Shown here piece after piece: positions 1-8,731 of a stretch of 64,000 nt of DNA. This DNA is from Polyangiaceae bacterium (GTDB taxonomy: Bacteria; Myxococcota_A; Polyangia; Polyangiales; Polyangiaceae): positions 62,001 to 126,000 of the forward strand of contig JABFXY010000024.1 of the NCBI GenBank assembly GCA_013361525.1, written 5' to 3'. Every line of letters starts with the position of its first letter. The stretch's first letter is position 1. The position numbers were made by a program, and so were the translations under genes. The notes below the pieces were generated by a model. It did no database searches and was not told where the DNA came from. It saw nothing but the letters and a program-made list of their open reading frames with translations.

Positions 1-1
1 C

Positions 2-508
2 GAGGAGACGGCTGCTGCCACCGCCAGCGCTACGGAGACCGCGGCCGCAGAAGCCGTCGTCTCGAACGCGCCCGTCGCGTCCTCTGGGGCTTCGGCCCTC
101 CCCACCGAAGGACCCGATGCAGAAGCGATCGCCGCGCTGGAGAAGCTCCGCGCCGGAATCGATGCCTGTGTGAAGACGAACATTCACAAGCTTCCCGGCA
201 CCTCGCCCGCCGTGCCCCAATCCCTCGGATGGCTCAAGCACGGGCCCTATACGCCATTGCCTCGCGATTGGGCCTCTCCGTTCTTCGCTTGCACGAAGTT
301 CAAACTCGAAAAACCGATGCCCTTCGTCCTTCAATGGCAGGTCGAAAAGCCGAGCGTCGAGGGACGCGGCATCGCTTGGATCGATACGGACCGCGACGGC
401 ACGGCCGAGCGGGCTTATGCGTTCCGCGGCAAGCTGGTCGGGCGCGATCGAATGGAATTCGGCCCTATCGAAGCCGCGGACACCTCGAGCAAACCGCGCT
501 CACGCTGA
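2..508 (+). CDS. Hypothetical protein, 5' end cut by window
   Basis: The reading frame is open from base 2, so the gene starts upstream of the window. The visible 168 residues begin with an Ala/Thr/Glu-rich low-complexity linker (about 45 residues). A compact C-terminal domain follows, with two Cys (in DACVK and FFACTKF) and a GIAWIDTDRDGTAERAY segment. The layout, a linker plus a small domain with an aromatic-rich FALQWQ-type strand, resembles C-terminal parts of pilin-like or secreted myxobacterial proteins, but I do not recognise a family. It converges on the next gene with a 34-bp gap. The GTG at 170 is in frame but would remove part of the domain, so it is not the start. Confidence 0.7.
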   Translation, partial: EETAAATASATETAAAEAVVSNAPVASSGASALPTEGPDAEAIAALEKLRAGIDACVKTNIHKLPGTSPAVPQSLGWLKHGPYTPLPRDWASPFFACTKFKLEKPMPFVLQWQVEKPSVEGRGIAWIDTDRDGTAERAYAFRGKLVGRDRMEFGPIEAADTSSKPRSR

Positions 509-542
509 GTAGTTGCTCGGCTCTGCGAAGGAGCCGCAACGT

Positions 543-2261
543 TCAGGGAGCAAACGCGCCTGGGATATCGCTCGGGCGCTCGCGCCCGGACAGGTCCAAA
601 GCAACGGACGGGGTCGCACCGGCGGGCGCGAAGAGGGCGGCCGATGCCTTCGGCGAATAGCGCGGCCGCTTCGGCGCAGGCTTCCACCACCCACCGTCGA
701 GCACGACCCACGGCTCGGCCGAAGGCGCGACCAGGCTCTCGACGACGGCCGAATAGGGAACGTCGATCTTCGATCCCGCGGCGGGCATCAGCTTCGCGAG
801 CTTGGCCATCCCGCGCGCGCCCTCGTCGAGCTGAATCGTCCCCATGATGTTCCCCTTGGCCTCCGTGCCGTCGATGCTGTCGGCGGTGATCCAGAGCCCC
901 GGGCCGCGGCCGTGCACGGCGACATTGGACAAGAAGCGGTTTCCCCAACTGCCATTACGGGTCTGAATGGCTGCGCGAGGGCTCGGCTGATTCATGAACG
1001 TGTTGTATCGAACGAGGTTGTCCCGCGAGCCGAAGAGCGGCTTGCGCTCCGGCACCCACTCCTCGGGGGACTTCGGCGGAGCGTCGGTGAGGGCACGGTC
1101 GAACGGGTTGTAATTGTCCCAGAGCACGAGGCCGCCCGCGTCGTTGTTGTACGCGAGATTGTTCTGAATGAGAGATTCGCTGAGGGCCGCGAAGTTGTAT
1201 GCAGCGCCGCCCTTCTCGCCGTTGTTGGTCGAGACGTTGTTCTCGATGATGAAGTTGATGCCGCGACCGTCGGGGAAGTTGTTCGCGCCGTAGGTCTGGA
1301 CGGCACGGGCGAGGAGCTCCTCCGCCCACTTTCGCGACTCTTCCATCGGGCGCATGCCGGTCATGCCGACGTGTTTGGCCGTCTCCTCCAGCGACGCGAG
1401 CGGGTCCAAATTGATTTGGAGGCCACACGCGTAGTTGTCGAAAAACACATTGCGCCGAATGACCCAGTCGTCGGAGCCGTCGGATGCGTAGAGCCCGTGC
1501 TCCTCCACGCTGCCGGAGAATGCGCTGTCCTGGATCAACACGGTTCGCGTGTCGGTCGCGTGCAATCCCCAGGTCCGGTGGCTCGTCGACAGGACGCCGA
1601 CGATCGCGACGTTCCGAAGGAGCTTGCCGGAGCGGCCGAAATCACCGTCGAGCATGATGCCCGCGCGCGGCCCCTTCTTCGTACCCGCACCCTTGAGGTG
1701 GAATCCCTCGACGACTATGTGATGCGCCGTCCGCAGATAGAACATCCAGTTCTTGTCGAGCCCCGGGCGATCGATGACGACGCTCCCGGGCGGGCCGAGC
1801 GCGCGAATGAAGGTGTACGCACCATCCCCTGCCCCCTCGATCGGGCCCGCCACGAAACCCGCATAGGTCCCCGGCTGCACCGCGATCAGGTCGCCCGGCT
1901 TCGAGGCATCGATGGCCTCTTGAATGGTCGCGAACGTCGCATCGACGTGGTGGTCCTTCGCGCCGACCGACCCTGGGCCGAGGGACGGCGGGGCGACGCG
2001 AACGGTCTCCACACGAGGCTCGCCGACCAACAGAACGCGGGCATATCGGTCTTGCAGCACGAAGTTGTGCTTCACCCAGTCGTCGGAGCTTTCGGTGCGA
2101 AAGTAGGCGTCGGAGGCAGGCTTCGCCGCCGTGACGACGGGCGCGCTGTTCTTCTCGGGCGGCGCGACGTCGGGCGGGTTGTCGTATCGGTGGCTGGGCG
2201 CACACCCCGACGCGAGCATCGCTGCGACGCAGATACCAAACCCGATCGGAGGCCTACGCAT
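543..2261 (-). CDS. Right-handed beta-helix repeat lipoprotein
   Basis: This 572-residue protein begins with a lipoprotein signal peptide (basic MRRPP, hydrophobic stretch, lipobox LASGC with Cys20), so it is probably anchored in the outer membrane. Residues about 100-500 form parallel beta-helix coils: ATIQEAIDASKPGD, then repeated hydrophobic-N-hydrophobic rungs such as IRRNVFFDN and IENNVSTNN. The family covers pectate-lyase-like polysaccharide-active or binding proteins; no catalytic residues could be assigned. The frame is open further upstream, but that part is Arg-rich and signal-less, so ATG 2261 was chosen. It probably forms a two-gene unit with the beta-barrel gene 77 bp upstream. 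Confidence 0.8.
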   Translation of the reverse strand: MRRPPIGFGICVAAMLASGCAPSHRYDNPPDVAPPEKNSAPVVTAAKPASDAYFRTESSDDWVKHNFVLQDRYARVLLVGEPRVETVRVAPPSLGPGSVGAKDHHVDATFATIQEAIDASKPGDLIAVQPGTYAGFVAGPIEGAGDGAYTFIRALGPPGSVVIDRPGLDKNWMFYLRTAHHIVVEGFHLKGAGTKKGPRAGIMLDGDFGRSGKLLRNVAIVGVLSTSHRTWGLHATDTRTVLIQDSAFSGSVEEHGLYASDGSDDWVIRRNVFFDNYACGLQINLDPLASLEETAKHVGMTGMRPMEESRKWAEELLARAVQTYGANNFPDGRGINFIIENNVSTNNGEKGGAAYNFAALSESLIQNNLAYNNDAGGLVLWDNYNPFDRALTDAPPKSPEEWVPERKPLFGSRDNLVRYNTFMNQPSPRAAIQTRNGSWGNRFLSNVAVHGRGPGLWITADSIDGTEAKGNIMGTIQLDEGARGMAKLAKLMPAAGSKIDVPYSAVVESLVAPSAEPWVVLDGGWWKPAPKRPRYSPKASAALFAPAGATPSVALDLSGRERPSDIPGAFAP

Positions 2262-2338
2262 GTTTCGGCGAGCATGGCACGGCGCGCTCGGCGTTTCCAA
2301 GCAGGGTCCTTCGCGGCGCGATGTCGGCGTCGAGTCGT

Positions 2339-3064
2339 TCATCGCGAAGCGCGGGCGAGCTCTTTCGCGCGGCTCTCTTCCGATTCGGCACGACCACCGA
2401 CGTCGAATCGTCCGGCGAGACCCGCGAAGACGAACGCCGTCGGTCGCGGGTCTTCGATGGCGCCGCTCGCGTTCGGAACGTCCATGTCGTCCCAAAGCAA
2501 CAAGTCCAGATCCGCGCCGACGGCGGGGCCGAGCGCGACCATATCGTTGAATCGGAAGTCGATGCCCCCGATGACCTTCGCCGCCTGGAAGCCGTGCAAC
2601 ACGCGCGTCGGCTCGGCGCCCGGCGGGACGATCCACAAGAATCGATAACCGGCGCCGAAGGTCAGATATGGGTCGGCGGCCCGAAATGGCAAAACGTGAT
2701 ACGTCGCCTGAAGGCCGGACACGAGACCTCGAACGTCGACGCCCTCCACGAAGGTGTCGTCACCCTGCGATTCGTGAAAATGGAACGCGGTCGCCAGCGA
2801 CCACCACGGGTTGATTCGGTATCCGAGGTCGAGCGAGACACCAATGCCCTCGTCGACCATGTCTCCGATGTTTTGTACGCTCGAGACCGCGCCGACCGGC
2901 TGGGTGTAGCCGAAGCCGGCTCCAATCTCGAATGCTCCGGTTCGAGCCGGCAAGACGAACGCTTCGGGGCCTTCTTCGACCAGCCAGGGATTCTGGGCGC
3001 GAGCGTCGGTCGCGGCGAAACACAGCGCCGCAAAACCTCCGACCATGATCGGGCGAGCGAACAT
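2339..3064 (-). CDS. Outer-membrane beta-barrel protein, hypothetical
   Basis: The 241-residue protein has a signal peptide (MFARPIMVGGFAALCFAATDARA, cleavage after ARA-Q). Alternating amphipathic strands rich in Gly and aromatics follow (FEIGAGFGYTQ, SLDLGYRINPWWSLATAF, LTFGAGYRF), typical of small eight-stranded outer-membrane barrels. No enzymatic motif is visible. ATG 3064 was chosen because it places the signal peptide at the N terminus; the frame is open to 3223. It lies upstream of the beta-helix lipoprotein in the same orientation and is divergent from the Arg-rich lipoprotein gene across about 190 bp. Confidence 0.75.
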   Translation of the reverse strand: MFARPIMVGGFAALCFAATDARAQNPWLVEEGPEAFVLPARTGAFEIGAGFGYTQPVGAVSSVQNIGDMVDEGIGVSLDLGYRINPWWSLATAFHFHESQGDDTFVEGVDVRGLVSGLQATYHVLPFRAADPYLTFGAGYRFLWIVPPGAEPTRVLHGFQAAKVIGGIDFRFNDMVALGPAVGADLDLLLWDDMDVPNASGAIEDPRPTAFVFAGLAGRFDVGGRAESEESRAKELARASR

Positions 3065-3257
3065 GCGGCTCGTGGCTGCATCGCACGTGCCATTTACGGC
3101 CAGCCGAGGGAACACGCTCCGGCCTGGCCATTCTTGTCGAGCGAATGGAGAGGCCGAGCGCACCCGCACGCTGTGGCGATCGCGCACGAGCAGGGACGCG
3201 ATATGCCCCGTTCGACGTCGCATTCGGGGGCATGCGCATTGCTAAATATAAGGTGTC

Positions 3258-4301
3258 ATGAATCGAATCAATTGGATGATCGTAACGGGCACAATGGCCC
3301 TCTCGGCGTGCACCGTTCAGAACCAACCCGAGAGCGTCGCCGCCCAACCCGTGACGGTCGACGTCGCCACCGAGACCGCGCCGGTCGAACCCGCGCCGGC
3401 CGAGGCTGCCGCCATTCAGGAGCCGGTGCCCGTCGCGACGGTGGAGGCCCCCATCGTCGAGCCTCCACCGGCGCAGGTCGTCTTCCAAGAGCCCCCGCCG
3501 CTCGTCTCGATCGAACCGGACGTCTATGTCGTTCAGAACTACTCGGTCCCCGTCTATTACGTGGATGACCGGTATTGGTATCACCGTGGCGGGTCCTGGT
3601 ATTACACGACGTATTGGGACGAGCCCTGGGTGCAGGTCAACATCAACGTCGTCCCATCGCGGATCAGTCACCGCGACCACCATCATTATGTCCATTATCG
3701 CGGCTACGGCGATTCGCACGTTTGGCGCGAGCCACGGGCGCATCGTCACGCGGCCTCGGTCGCCGAACGTCAACGCGACATTCTGCACCGAGAGGCCGAG
3801 AGGCGTCGTGAAGCTCGCGAGTACGAGCGGCACCACCATGTGGATCGCGACCGCGAGCGACGGGCGGATCGCGACCGAGACCGTCATCGTGAGGAACAAC
3901 GCGCCCGCGAGCGCCGCGATGACCGACGGCGTGAGGAGCAGCGCGCCCGCGTGATCGATCAGCCGCGAGCGCCCAGGGTCGACGTCGATCGAAAGCGCGT
4001 CGAACCGACGCGCAAACAGCGCGTCGAGGTCCCGCGTCTCTCCCCGCGCCGGGACGTGACACCTCCTCGTGTCGAACCTCCGCGCCAACAGCCACGGGTC
4101 GCACCGACCAAGAAGGTCACGCCGCGCGTTCACCTGGATGCCGACCGCCAGCGCGTCAGACCGCCCCAGACGCAACCGAGGGTCGCCCCGAAGGTCGACC
4201 GCTCGCACGCACCCAAGGTGACGCCGCAACCGGTAAAGAAGCCGGGTGTGATCCACCCACAACCACCTAGAGGCCGTTCAGACAAGCGACCTTCGACCTA
4301 G
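3258..4301 (+). CDS. Arg/Glu-rich lipoprotein with aromatic core
   Basis: The 347-residue protein has a lipobox (ALSAC, Cys18), an Ala/Pro/Val-rich spacer (residues 20-90) and an aromatic segment with Tyr/Trp repeats (VPVYYVDDRYWYHRGGSWYY). The aromatic part resembles the YXWGXW-type motif of small Gram-negative surface lipoproteins. From about residue 150 to the end it is extremely charged: Arg/Glu/Asp heptads likely form a coiled coil (170-230), then a basic Arg/Pro/Val tail. The basic tail could bind nucleic acid or polyanionic surface polymers, which is inference. AAGGTG 5 nt before the ATG acts as ribosome-binding site. It is divergent from the beta-barrel gene. Confidence 0.75.
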   Translation: MNRINWMIVTGTMALSACTVQNQPESVAAQPVTVDVATETAPVEPAPAEAAAIQEPVPVATVEAPIVEPPPAQVVFQEPPPLVSIEPDVYVVQNYSVPVYYVDDRYWYHRGGSWYYTTYWDEPWVQVNINVVPSRISHRDHHHYVHYRGYGDSHVWREPRAHRHAASVAERQRDILHREAERRREAREYERHHHVDRDRERRADRDRDRHREEQRARERRDDRRREEQRARVIDQPRAPRVDVDRKRVEPTRKQRVEVPRLSPRRDVTPPRVEPPRQQPRVAPTKKVTPRVHLDADRQRVRPPQTQPRVAPKVDRSHAPKVTPQPVKKPGVIHPQPPRGRSDKRPST

Positions 4302-4432
4302 TCCGAGCACATAAATCGTCCACTGATGGTAAATTCGTCCTGAATAGGCGGATTCATCGGGCCCATTGCCGCTCGTCTCCCCACATTTGCACGCCTTGAC
4401 CCGGCGTTGCCGACGAGCGTGTGATGGGCGGC

Positions 4433-5632
4433 ATGAGCCTAACGAAGTTCGCTTTGGGCTCCGCCGTCTTGCTCGCTTTCAGTTTCGGAGCGTCGACGGT
4501 CGGAGCCGCGACGTGGGCAGACGGACGGACGACCCCGTCGGTCGCGGAGATCATGTCGGTCGACCCGACTGGGGAGCCGGCTTGGATCTATGGGTTCGAG
4601 GACATCGCCGACGACGGCGATACGTTCGAGCCCGCGGAGCAGTCACTCGACATTCGGACCGCCTACGGCGCGGCGGACGCGACTCGTTTCTGGTTTCGAA
4701 GCTACGTATCGAGCGAGTCCGCGGTCGGTGACGGGGTTACCGTCTTCGTGTTCATCGACTCGGACCGGGCAGCCGGAACGGGGGGAAACGCCGACGAAAC
4801 CGTGGATCCAGCCTTCGTCGAAGACCCGACGCTCGGCGGCTATGAATTCGCATTCGCCGTTCGCGGCGACGAAACCATCGTCGGCATCTGGACCTGGAAT
4901 CAGGCCGACTCGGTGTGGGAGCTCGACGTGGACATCCCGCCGAACGAGGCCACCGGCGAGGCGGATCGAGACGTCGACCCGATCCTCCTCGGCGCGGACG
5001 TTCACGGATATTTGCAGGCGAGCATCAACGCGAACCTCGTCGGCATTACGCCCGAATGCAACTCGCTCATCTACATTCGATCCGTCAACGCCGACGACCC
5101 CGACCTCAGCGATCTCGACGTCGGCTTCGCCATTCCGTGTATCCCGGACGACGGCGACGCAAACGGAATTCCGGACATCATCGTCCCGGACGAGGGTTGT
5201 CTCACCGACGACGAATGCCCCTTCGGAGGCATTTGCGTCGACGGAACGTGCATCCTCACGGCGGCGTGCGTCGACGACGCGGATTGCGGCGCCGACGAGG
5301 TCTGCGACGGCGGGTACTGCGTCGCCGGCCCCGGTGGGTCGTGCTCGACGAACGACGAATGTGACGTCCTCGTCTGTTTCGACGGGACATGTGACGCGTG
5401 TACGCCCGGCGGCGACGACTGCGGCGATGGTCGCCGGTGCGGTCCCGACGGCCGGTGCGTGATCGACGAAGGAGGGGGTGTCACGATCGATCCAGGCGAC
5501 ATCGTCCGGGGGGGACCGTGTGCTTGCGAGGTAGCCGGGGACTCGACGGGTTGGCCGGAGGCGCCGCTCTTCTTGTCGCTGGGTGCAGTCGTCGCAGTCC
5601 TGCGCACCGCGCGCCGCCGCGGGAAAAGGTAG
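4433..5632 (+). CDS. Secreted Cys-rich protein with MYXO-CTERM-like tail
   Basis: About 399 residues with a Sec signal (MSLTKFALGSAVLLAFSFGASTVGAA). A beta-rich domain follows (residues about 25-235), then four to five short Cys-rich repeats of the CxxDxECPxGxxCxxGxC type (about 255-345). At the C terminus, GPCACEVAGD is followed by a hydrophobic helix and RRRGKR. A Cys motif, transmembrane segment and Arg cluster match the MYXO-CTERM sorting signal, so the protein is expected to be surface-anchored after processing. Earlier in-frame starts exist at 4421 (GTG) and 4424 (ATG). The stop lies 4 bp before the next ATG, indicating cotranscription with the OmpA-like gene. Confidence 0.8.
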   Translation: MSLTKFALGSAVLLAFSFGASTVGAATWADGRTTPSVAEIMSVDPTGEPAWIYGFEDIADDGDTFEPAEQSLDIRTAYGAADATRFWFRSYVSSESAVGDGVTVFVFIDSDRAAGTGGNADETVDPAFVEDPTLGGYEFAFAVRGDETIVGIWTWNQADSVWELDVDIPPNEATGEADRDVDPILLGADVHGYLQASINANLVGITPECNSLIYIRSVNADDPDLSDLDVGFAIPCIPDDGDANGIPDIIVPDEGCLTDDECPFGGICVDGTCILTAACVDDADCGADEVCDGGYCVAGPGGSCSTNDECDVLVCFDGTCDACTPGGDDCGDGRRCGPDGRCVIDEGGGVTIDPGDIVRGGPCACEVAGDSTGWPEAPLFLSLGAVVAVLRTARRRGKR

Positions 5633-5636
5633 AGAC

Positions 5637-7100
5637 ATGGCCCGTCCCCACCTCTTGGCCGCCGGTATCGCGGCGGCCGTGGTTCTATTCGAAGGCGCAG
5701 CATTCGCCCAAAAGGCGGAGCTCGATATCGACCGCTTCGACCCCGCCGTGACGTACGGATCGTTCGGCGGAACGATCGAAGGCTCGCCGGTTCGCGACGA
5801 GTCGGATCGCTGGGAAATCGGCTTGCTGGCGAACTACGCGCACAACCCGCTCGTCGTCGCGAACGACGCCGGCGAGCTCGACAGCACCATCGTCGGGACG
5901 CGCCTCGGCTTCGACCTGTTCGCGTCGGTGACGATCATCGGGCCGCTCGCGCTCGGCCTCGACATCCCGCTCTTCATCGCGCAGACCGGCGACGCCGACC
6001 CCGACATCGGGGGTATCGGCGACGTCCGGCTCGTCCCCAAAGTGCGTATTCTCGACGACCGCGACAGCGTCGGCCTCGGCATCGTCGCGGAGCTTCGCGT
6101 TCCTTCCCATTACGGCGATTTCTCCGGTGGAGCGCGCAACGTGGTGTTCTGGCCGCGCGTGATTCTCGACCACGCATTCGGTGTCTCGGGCTTCCGAATG
6201 GGCACGAACCTCGGCGTGGAGGTTCGCGAGGGCACGAACTTCTTCAATGTCAGCGCCGACAGCGAATTCACCTATGGCGGCGCGCTCGCGTATCGATTCG
6301 GCGGCGCGGACGGCAAGGTAGAGCTCGGCGTCGAAGCCGATGGTGCCGTCGGCCTCGTAGAGCAGGACGTCGAAGAGCTGCCGTTCGAGATAAGCCCCTA
6401 TCTGAAAGGGGACCCGCACCCCGAATGGGAAATCATGGGTGGTCCGGGGTTCGGCGTCGTGCCTGGCTTCGGCGAGCCGATCGTGCGCGGGTACATCGGC
6501 TTTCGGTACAAGCCGACGTCACACGACAAGGACTACGACGGTGTCCCCGACGACGAGGACAAGTGCCCCGACGTCGCGGAGAACCTGAACGGCATCGAAG
6601 ATCGCGACGGCTGCCCGGACGAGGACGGCGACGACGACGTCGACGGCATCCCGAACTCCGAGGACGAGTGTCCGGACCAGAAGGAGACGATCAACGGTGT
6701 CCAGGACGAGGACGGCTGCCCGGACGGCGGACCGGCGAAGGTCATCCGCGAGGGCGGATCGATCGTCATCCTCGAGAGCATCAAGTTCCGCAGCGGCTCG
6801 GCGCAGATCGACCCGGAGTCGCACTCGGTCCTGAATCAGATCGCGCTCGTGATGAAGGCGAACCCCGACATCAAGGTGGTCCGCATCGAAGGGCACACCG
6901 ACAACACGGGCGATCACGACATGAACATGAAGCTCAGCAAGGACCGCGCGGAGTCGGTGCGCGTGTACCTCGTCCAGCGCGGCATCAAGCCGGCCCGGTT
7001 GAAGGCCGAAGGATTCGGCCCCGACAGGCCGGTCGTCGACAGTGACGACCCTGCGAGCCTCGCGAAGAACCGCCGCGTCGAGTTCCACATCGAGGATTGA
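5637..7100 (+). CDS. OmpA-family outer-membrane porin with TSP3 repeats
   Basis: This 487-residue protein has a signal peptide ending AAFAQ and an N-terminal beta-barrel (about 25-300). Calcium-binding thrombospondin type-3-like repeats follow (DKDYDGVPDDEDKCPD, DGDDDVDGIPNSEDECPD; about 300-370). A C-terminal OmpA peptidoglycan-binding domain (about 380-487) carries IRFSGSAQ-like and GHTDNTGD...NRRVEF motifs. It should link outer membrane and peptidoglycan. AGGTAGAG precedes the ATG and overlaps the preceding stop, so it is translated with the MYXO-CTERM gene. The frame is open upstream to 5583, but ATG 5637 gives the correct signal peptide. Confidence 0.92.
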   Translation: MARPHLLAAGIAAAVVLFEGAAFAQKAELDIDRFDPAVTYGSFGGTIEGSPVRDESDRWEIGLLANYAHNPLVVANDAGELDSTIVGTRLGFDLFASVTIIGPLALGLDIPLFIAQTGDADPDIGGIGDVRLVPKVRILDDRDSVGLGIVAELRVPSHYGDFSGGARNVVFWPRVILDHAFGVSGFRMGTNLGVEVREGTNFFNVSADSEFTYGGALAYRFGGADGKVELGVEADGAVGLVEQDVEELPFEISPYLKGDPHPEWEIMGGPGFGVVPGFGEPIVRGYIGFRYKPTSHDKDYDGVPDDEDKCPDVAENLNGIEDRDGCPDEDGDDDVDGIPNSEDECPDQKETINGVQDEDGCPDGGPAKVIREGGSIVILESIKFRSGSAQIDPESHSVLNQIALVMKANPDIKVVRIEGHTDNTGDHDMNMKLSKDRAESVRVYLVQRGIKPARLKAEGFGPDRPVVDSDDPASLAKNRRVEFHIED

Positions 7101-7112
7101 GCGCGCTGGATG

Positions 7113-7151
7113 AAACGGCGCTCACGCCAAGCCGGGGTGAGCGCCGTTTTT
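7113..7151 (+). terminator. Rho-independent terminator
   Basis: A perfect 13-bp inverted repeat (AAACGGCGCTCAC at 7113-7125 with its complement at 7137-7149) surrounds an 11-nt loop and runs into a T-tract. It begins 12 bp after the OmpA-like stop codon and closes the 4.4-7.1 kb transcript. Confidence 0.9.
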
Positions 7152-7231
7152 CATTCCATGCCGCAACGCGTCTTTACAAATGCTGACACATGCCGTGAAC
7201 CCCTCGACATTCAGGGTCGCATCCTGGATGC

Positions 7232-8731
7232 ATGTCCGGCTCACGAACCGCACGATGGCTAACCGGCGCCGCCGTCGTGTCCTTTGCAGCCTTCTTCAGC
7301 GCCGTCGCCAGCGCCGAGACGCTCACCGCGGATCAAGCGGTCCAGCGTGCCGCGGCACAAAACCCGAGCCTGCGCGCTGCGCTGCTCGATGTCGATGCGG
7401 CCGCCCTCGCGGTCAAAGCGGAAGAAAACGCCCGCGTCCCGACCTTCATCGGCGGCGTCAGCGGCGAATACAACGAGAGCATCGGCAGCGCCGATCGCAG
7501 TGACTCGGAAGCGATCCGCGGCAACGCCGGCGTGCAGTTCAAGACCGACATCGGCACGACCATCGAGACCGGCGTGCAGTCGGACGTCGTCTGGCGAAAC
7601 CTGACCGGTACGGTGCCTTCGCCGAGCACCAACCCGACCTACAGCACCAGCGCCTACGTGAAGGCGCGCCAGCCGCTCCTTCGCGGCGGTGGGTCGGACG
7701 TCGTGCTCGCGCCGCTCGCGCAGGCGGAGTCGTCGAAGACGCAAACGGAGAAGCAGCAGGAGCTGGAAGCAAGCCAGACGGCGCTCGACGTGCTCAATGC
7801 CTACTGGGAGCTCTGGTACGCCGACCGCGCGATCGACGTGCAGGAGCGTTCACTCGGCGTCGCGAAGAAGCAGGTCTCGGACGCGAAGCTCAAAATGGAT
7901 GAGCTCGGCACCGGGTCGAAGGTCGACGTGCTGCAGTTTTCGTCGTCGCTCGCCAGCATCCAAGACTCGCTCGCGCAGGCGAAGACGACGCGCTCGACCC
8001 GCGCGATCGCGCTCGGCCGGCTCCTCGGCATGAGCCCCGACGACTCGCTCGACCTCGAGACGACCGAGGAGCTGCCGGCGCTCGGCGCGGCCCCGTCGTC
8101 GAAGGAGCTTCGGAAGACGCTCACCGCGCGCTCGCAGGAGCTCGCGTCGCTCCGCGCACAGTTGGACTCCGCCGATACACGGGTCCTCATCGCCGACGAC
8201 GCGAACCAGGCGCGCATCGATCTGTATGGGTCGGCCTCGGTCGGCGCGGTGTGGGCGAGCGGTGATTCGTACTCGGGCTTCGACATGCCTGGCGGCCGCC
8301 CGGCCTTCGCGGTGATGGCCGGCCTCGAGTTCGAGGTGCCGCTCGGCGAGAGCAGCGCAACGAGCGAAGCGGCGCGCGCCCGCACGCAGCGCGATGCGAC
8401 GAAGGCTCGCTACCAAGCGCGCGTCGAAGCGATCGAAGCCGAGGTCGCTTCGCTCGAGGTAGAGCTCGATGCCGCGCAGTCGCAGGTCGATCTCGCGTCG
8501 ACCACCACCGACATCGCCGGGGAGCTCGCGGAGGCCGAGCGAGCGCGGCTCGCATTGGGAACGACGACGAGCCTCGCGGTCGTCCAAGCTGAGCAAAGCC
8601 TGCGTGAAGCCGAGCTGCGAAGGCTCCGCGCCCTCGCGAGCCAGGTCATCACGCAGTTCGAGATCGAGCACAGCGCCGGCGCGCTCCTCGATCGTTACGG
8701 GTCGGCGTTTGCCAAGAAGAGGTCGTCGTGA
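7232..8731 (+). CDS. TolC-family outer-membrane efflux channel
   Basis: The 499-residue protein has a signal peptide (cleavage near VASA-E, residue 28) and two outer-membrane efflux protein repeats with long alpha-helical hairpins. It shows the family pattern of LTADQAVQRAAAQNPSLRAA at the N terminus and a conserved strand YVKARQPLLRGGG. It forms the outer-membrane exit duct of a tripartite exporter. The stop codon overlaps the GTG start of the fusion-protein gene by 4 bp, starting a run of tightly overlapping genes through the histidine kinase at 14044. The gene follows a strong terminator, so its promoter must lie within 7152-7231. Confidence 0.9.
   Translation: MSGSRTARWLTGAAVVSFAAFFSAVASAETLTADQAVQRAAAQNPSLRAALLDVDAAALAVKAEENARVPTFIGGVSGEYNESIGSADRSDSEAIRGNAGVQFKTDIGTTIETGVQSDVVWRNLTGTVPSPSTNPTYSTSAYVKARQPLLRGGGSDVVLAPLAQAESSKTQTEKQQELEASQTALDVLNAYWELWYADRAIDVQERSLGVAKKQVSDAKLKMDELGTGSKVDVLQFSSSLASIQDSLAQAKTTRSTRAIALGRLLGMSPDDSLDLETTEELPALGAAPSSKELRKTLTARSQELASLRAQLDSADTRVLIADDANQARIDLYGSASVGAVWASGDSYSGFDMPGGRPAFAVMAGLEFEVPLGESSATSEAARARTQRDATKARYQARVEAIEAEVASLEVELDAAQSQVDLASTTTDIAGELAEAERARLALGTTTSLAVVQAEQSLREAELRRLRALASQVITQFEIEHSAGALLDRYGSAFAKKRSS

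Noticed and set aside
513-2648. Long open frame opposite the beta-helix lipoprotein
   Set aside because: The composition is that of a shadow frame; the opposite strand has a lipobox and beta-helix repeats.
2760-4262. Long minus-strand frame opposite the Arg-rich lipoprotein
   Set aside because: The plus-strand frame has a lipobox, a ribosome-binding site and a family-like aromatic motif; the minus frame has none of these.
4384-4400. Sixth copy of the 27-bp palindrome
   Set aside because: It shares only the short string TTTGCAC; no inverted arms are present.
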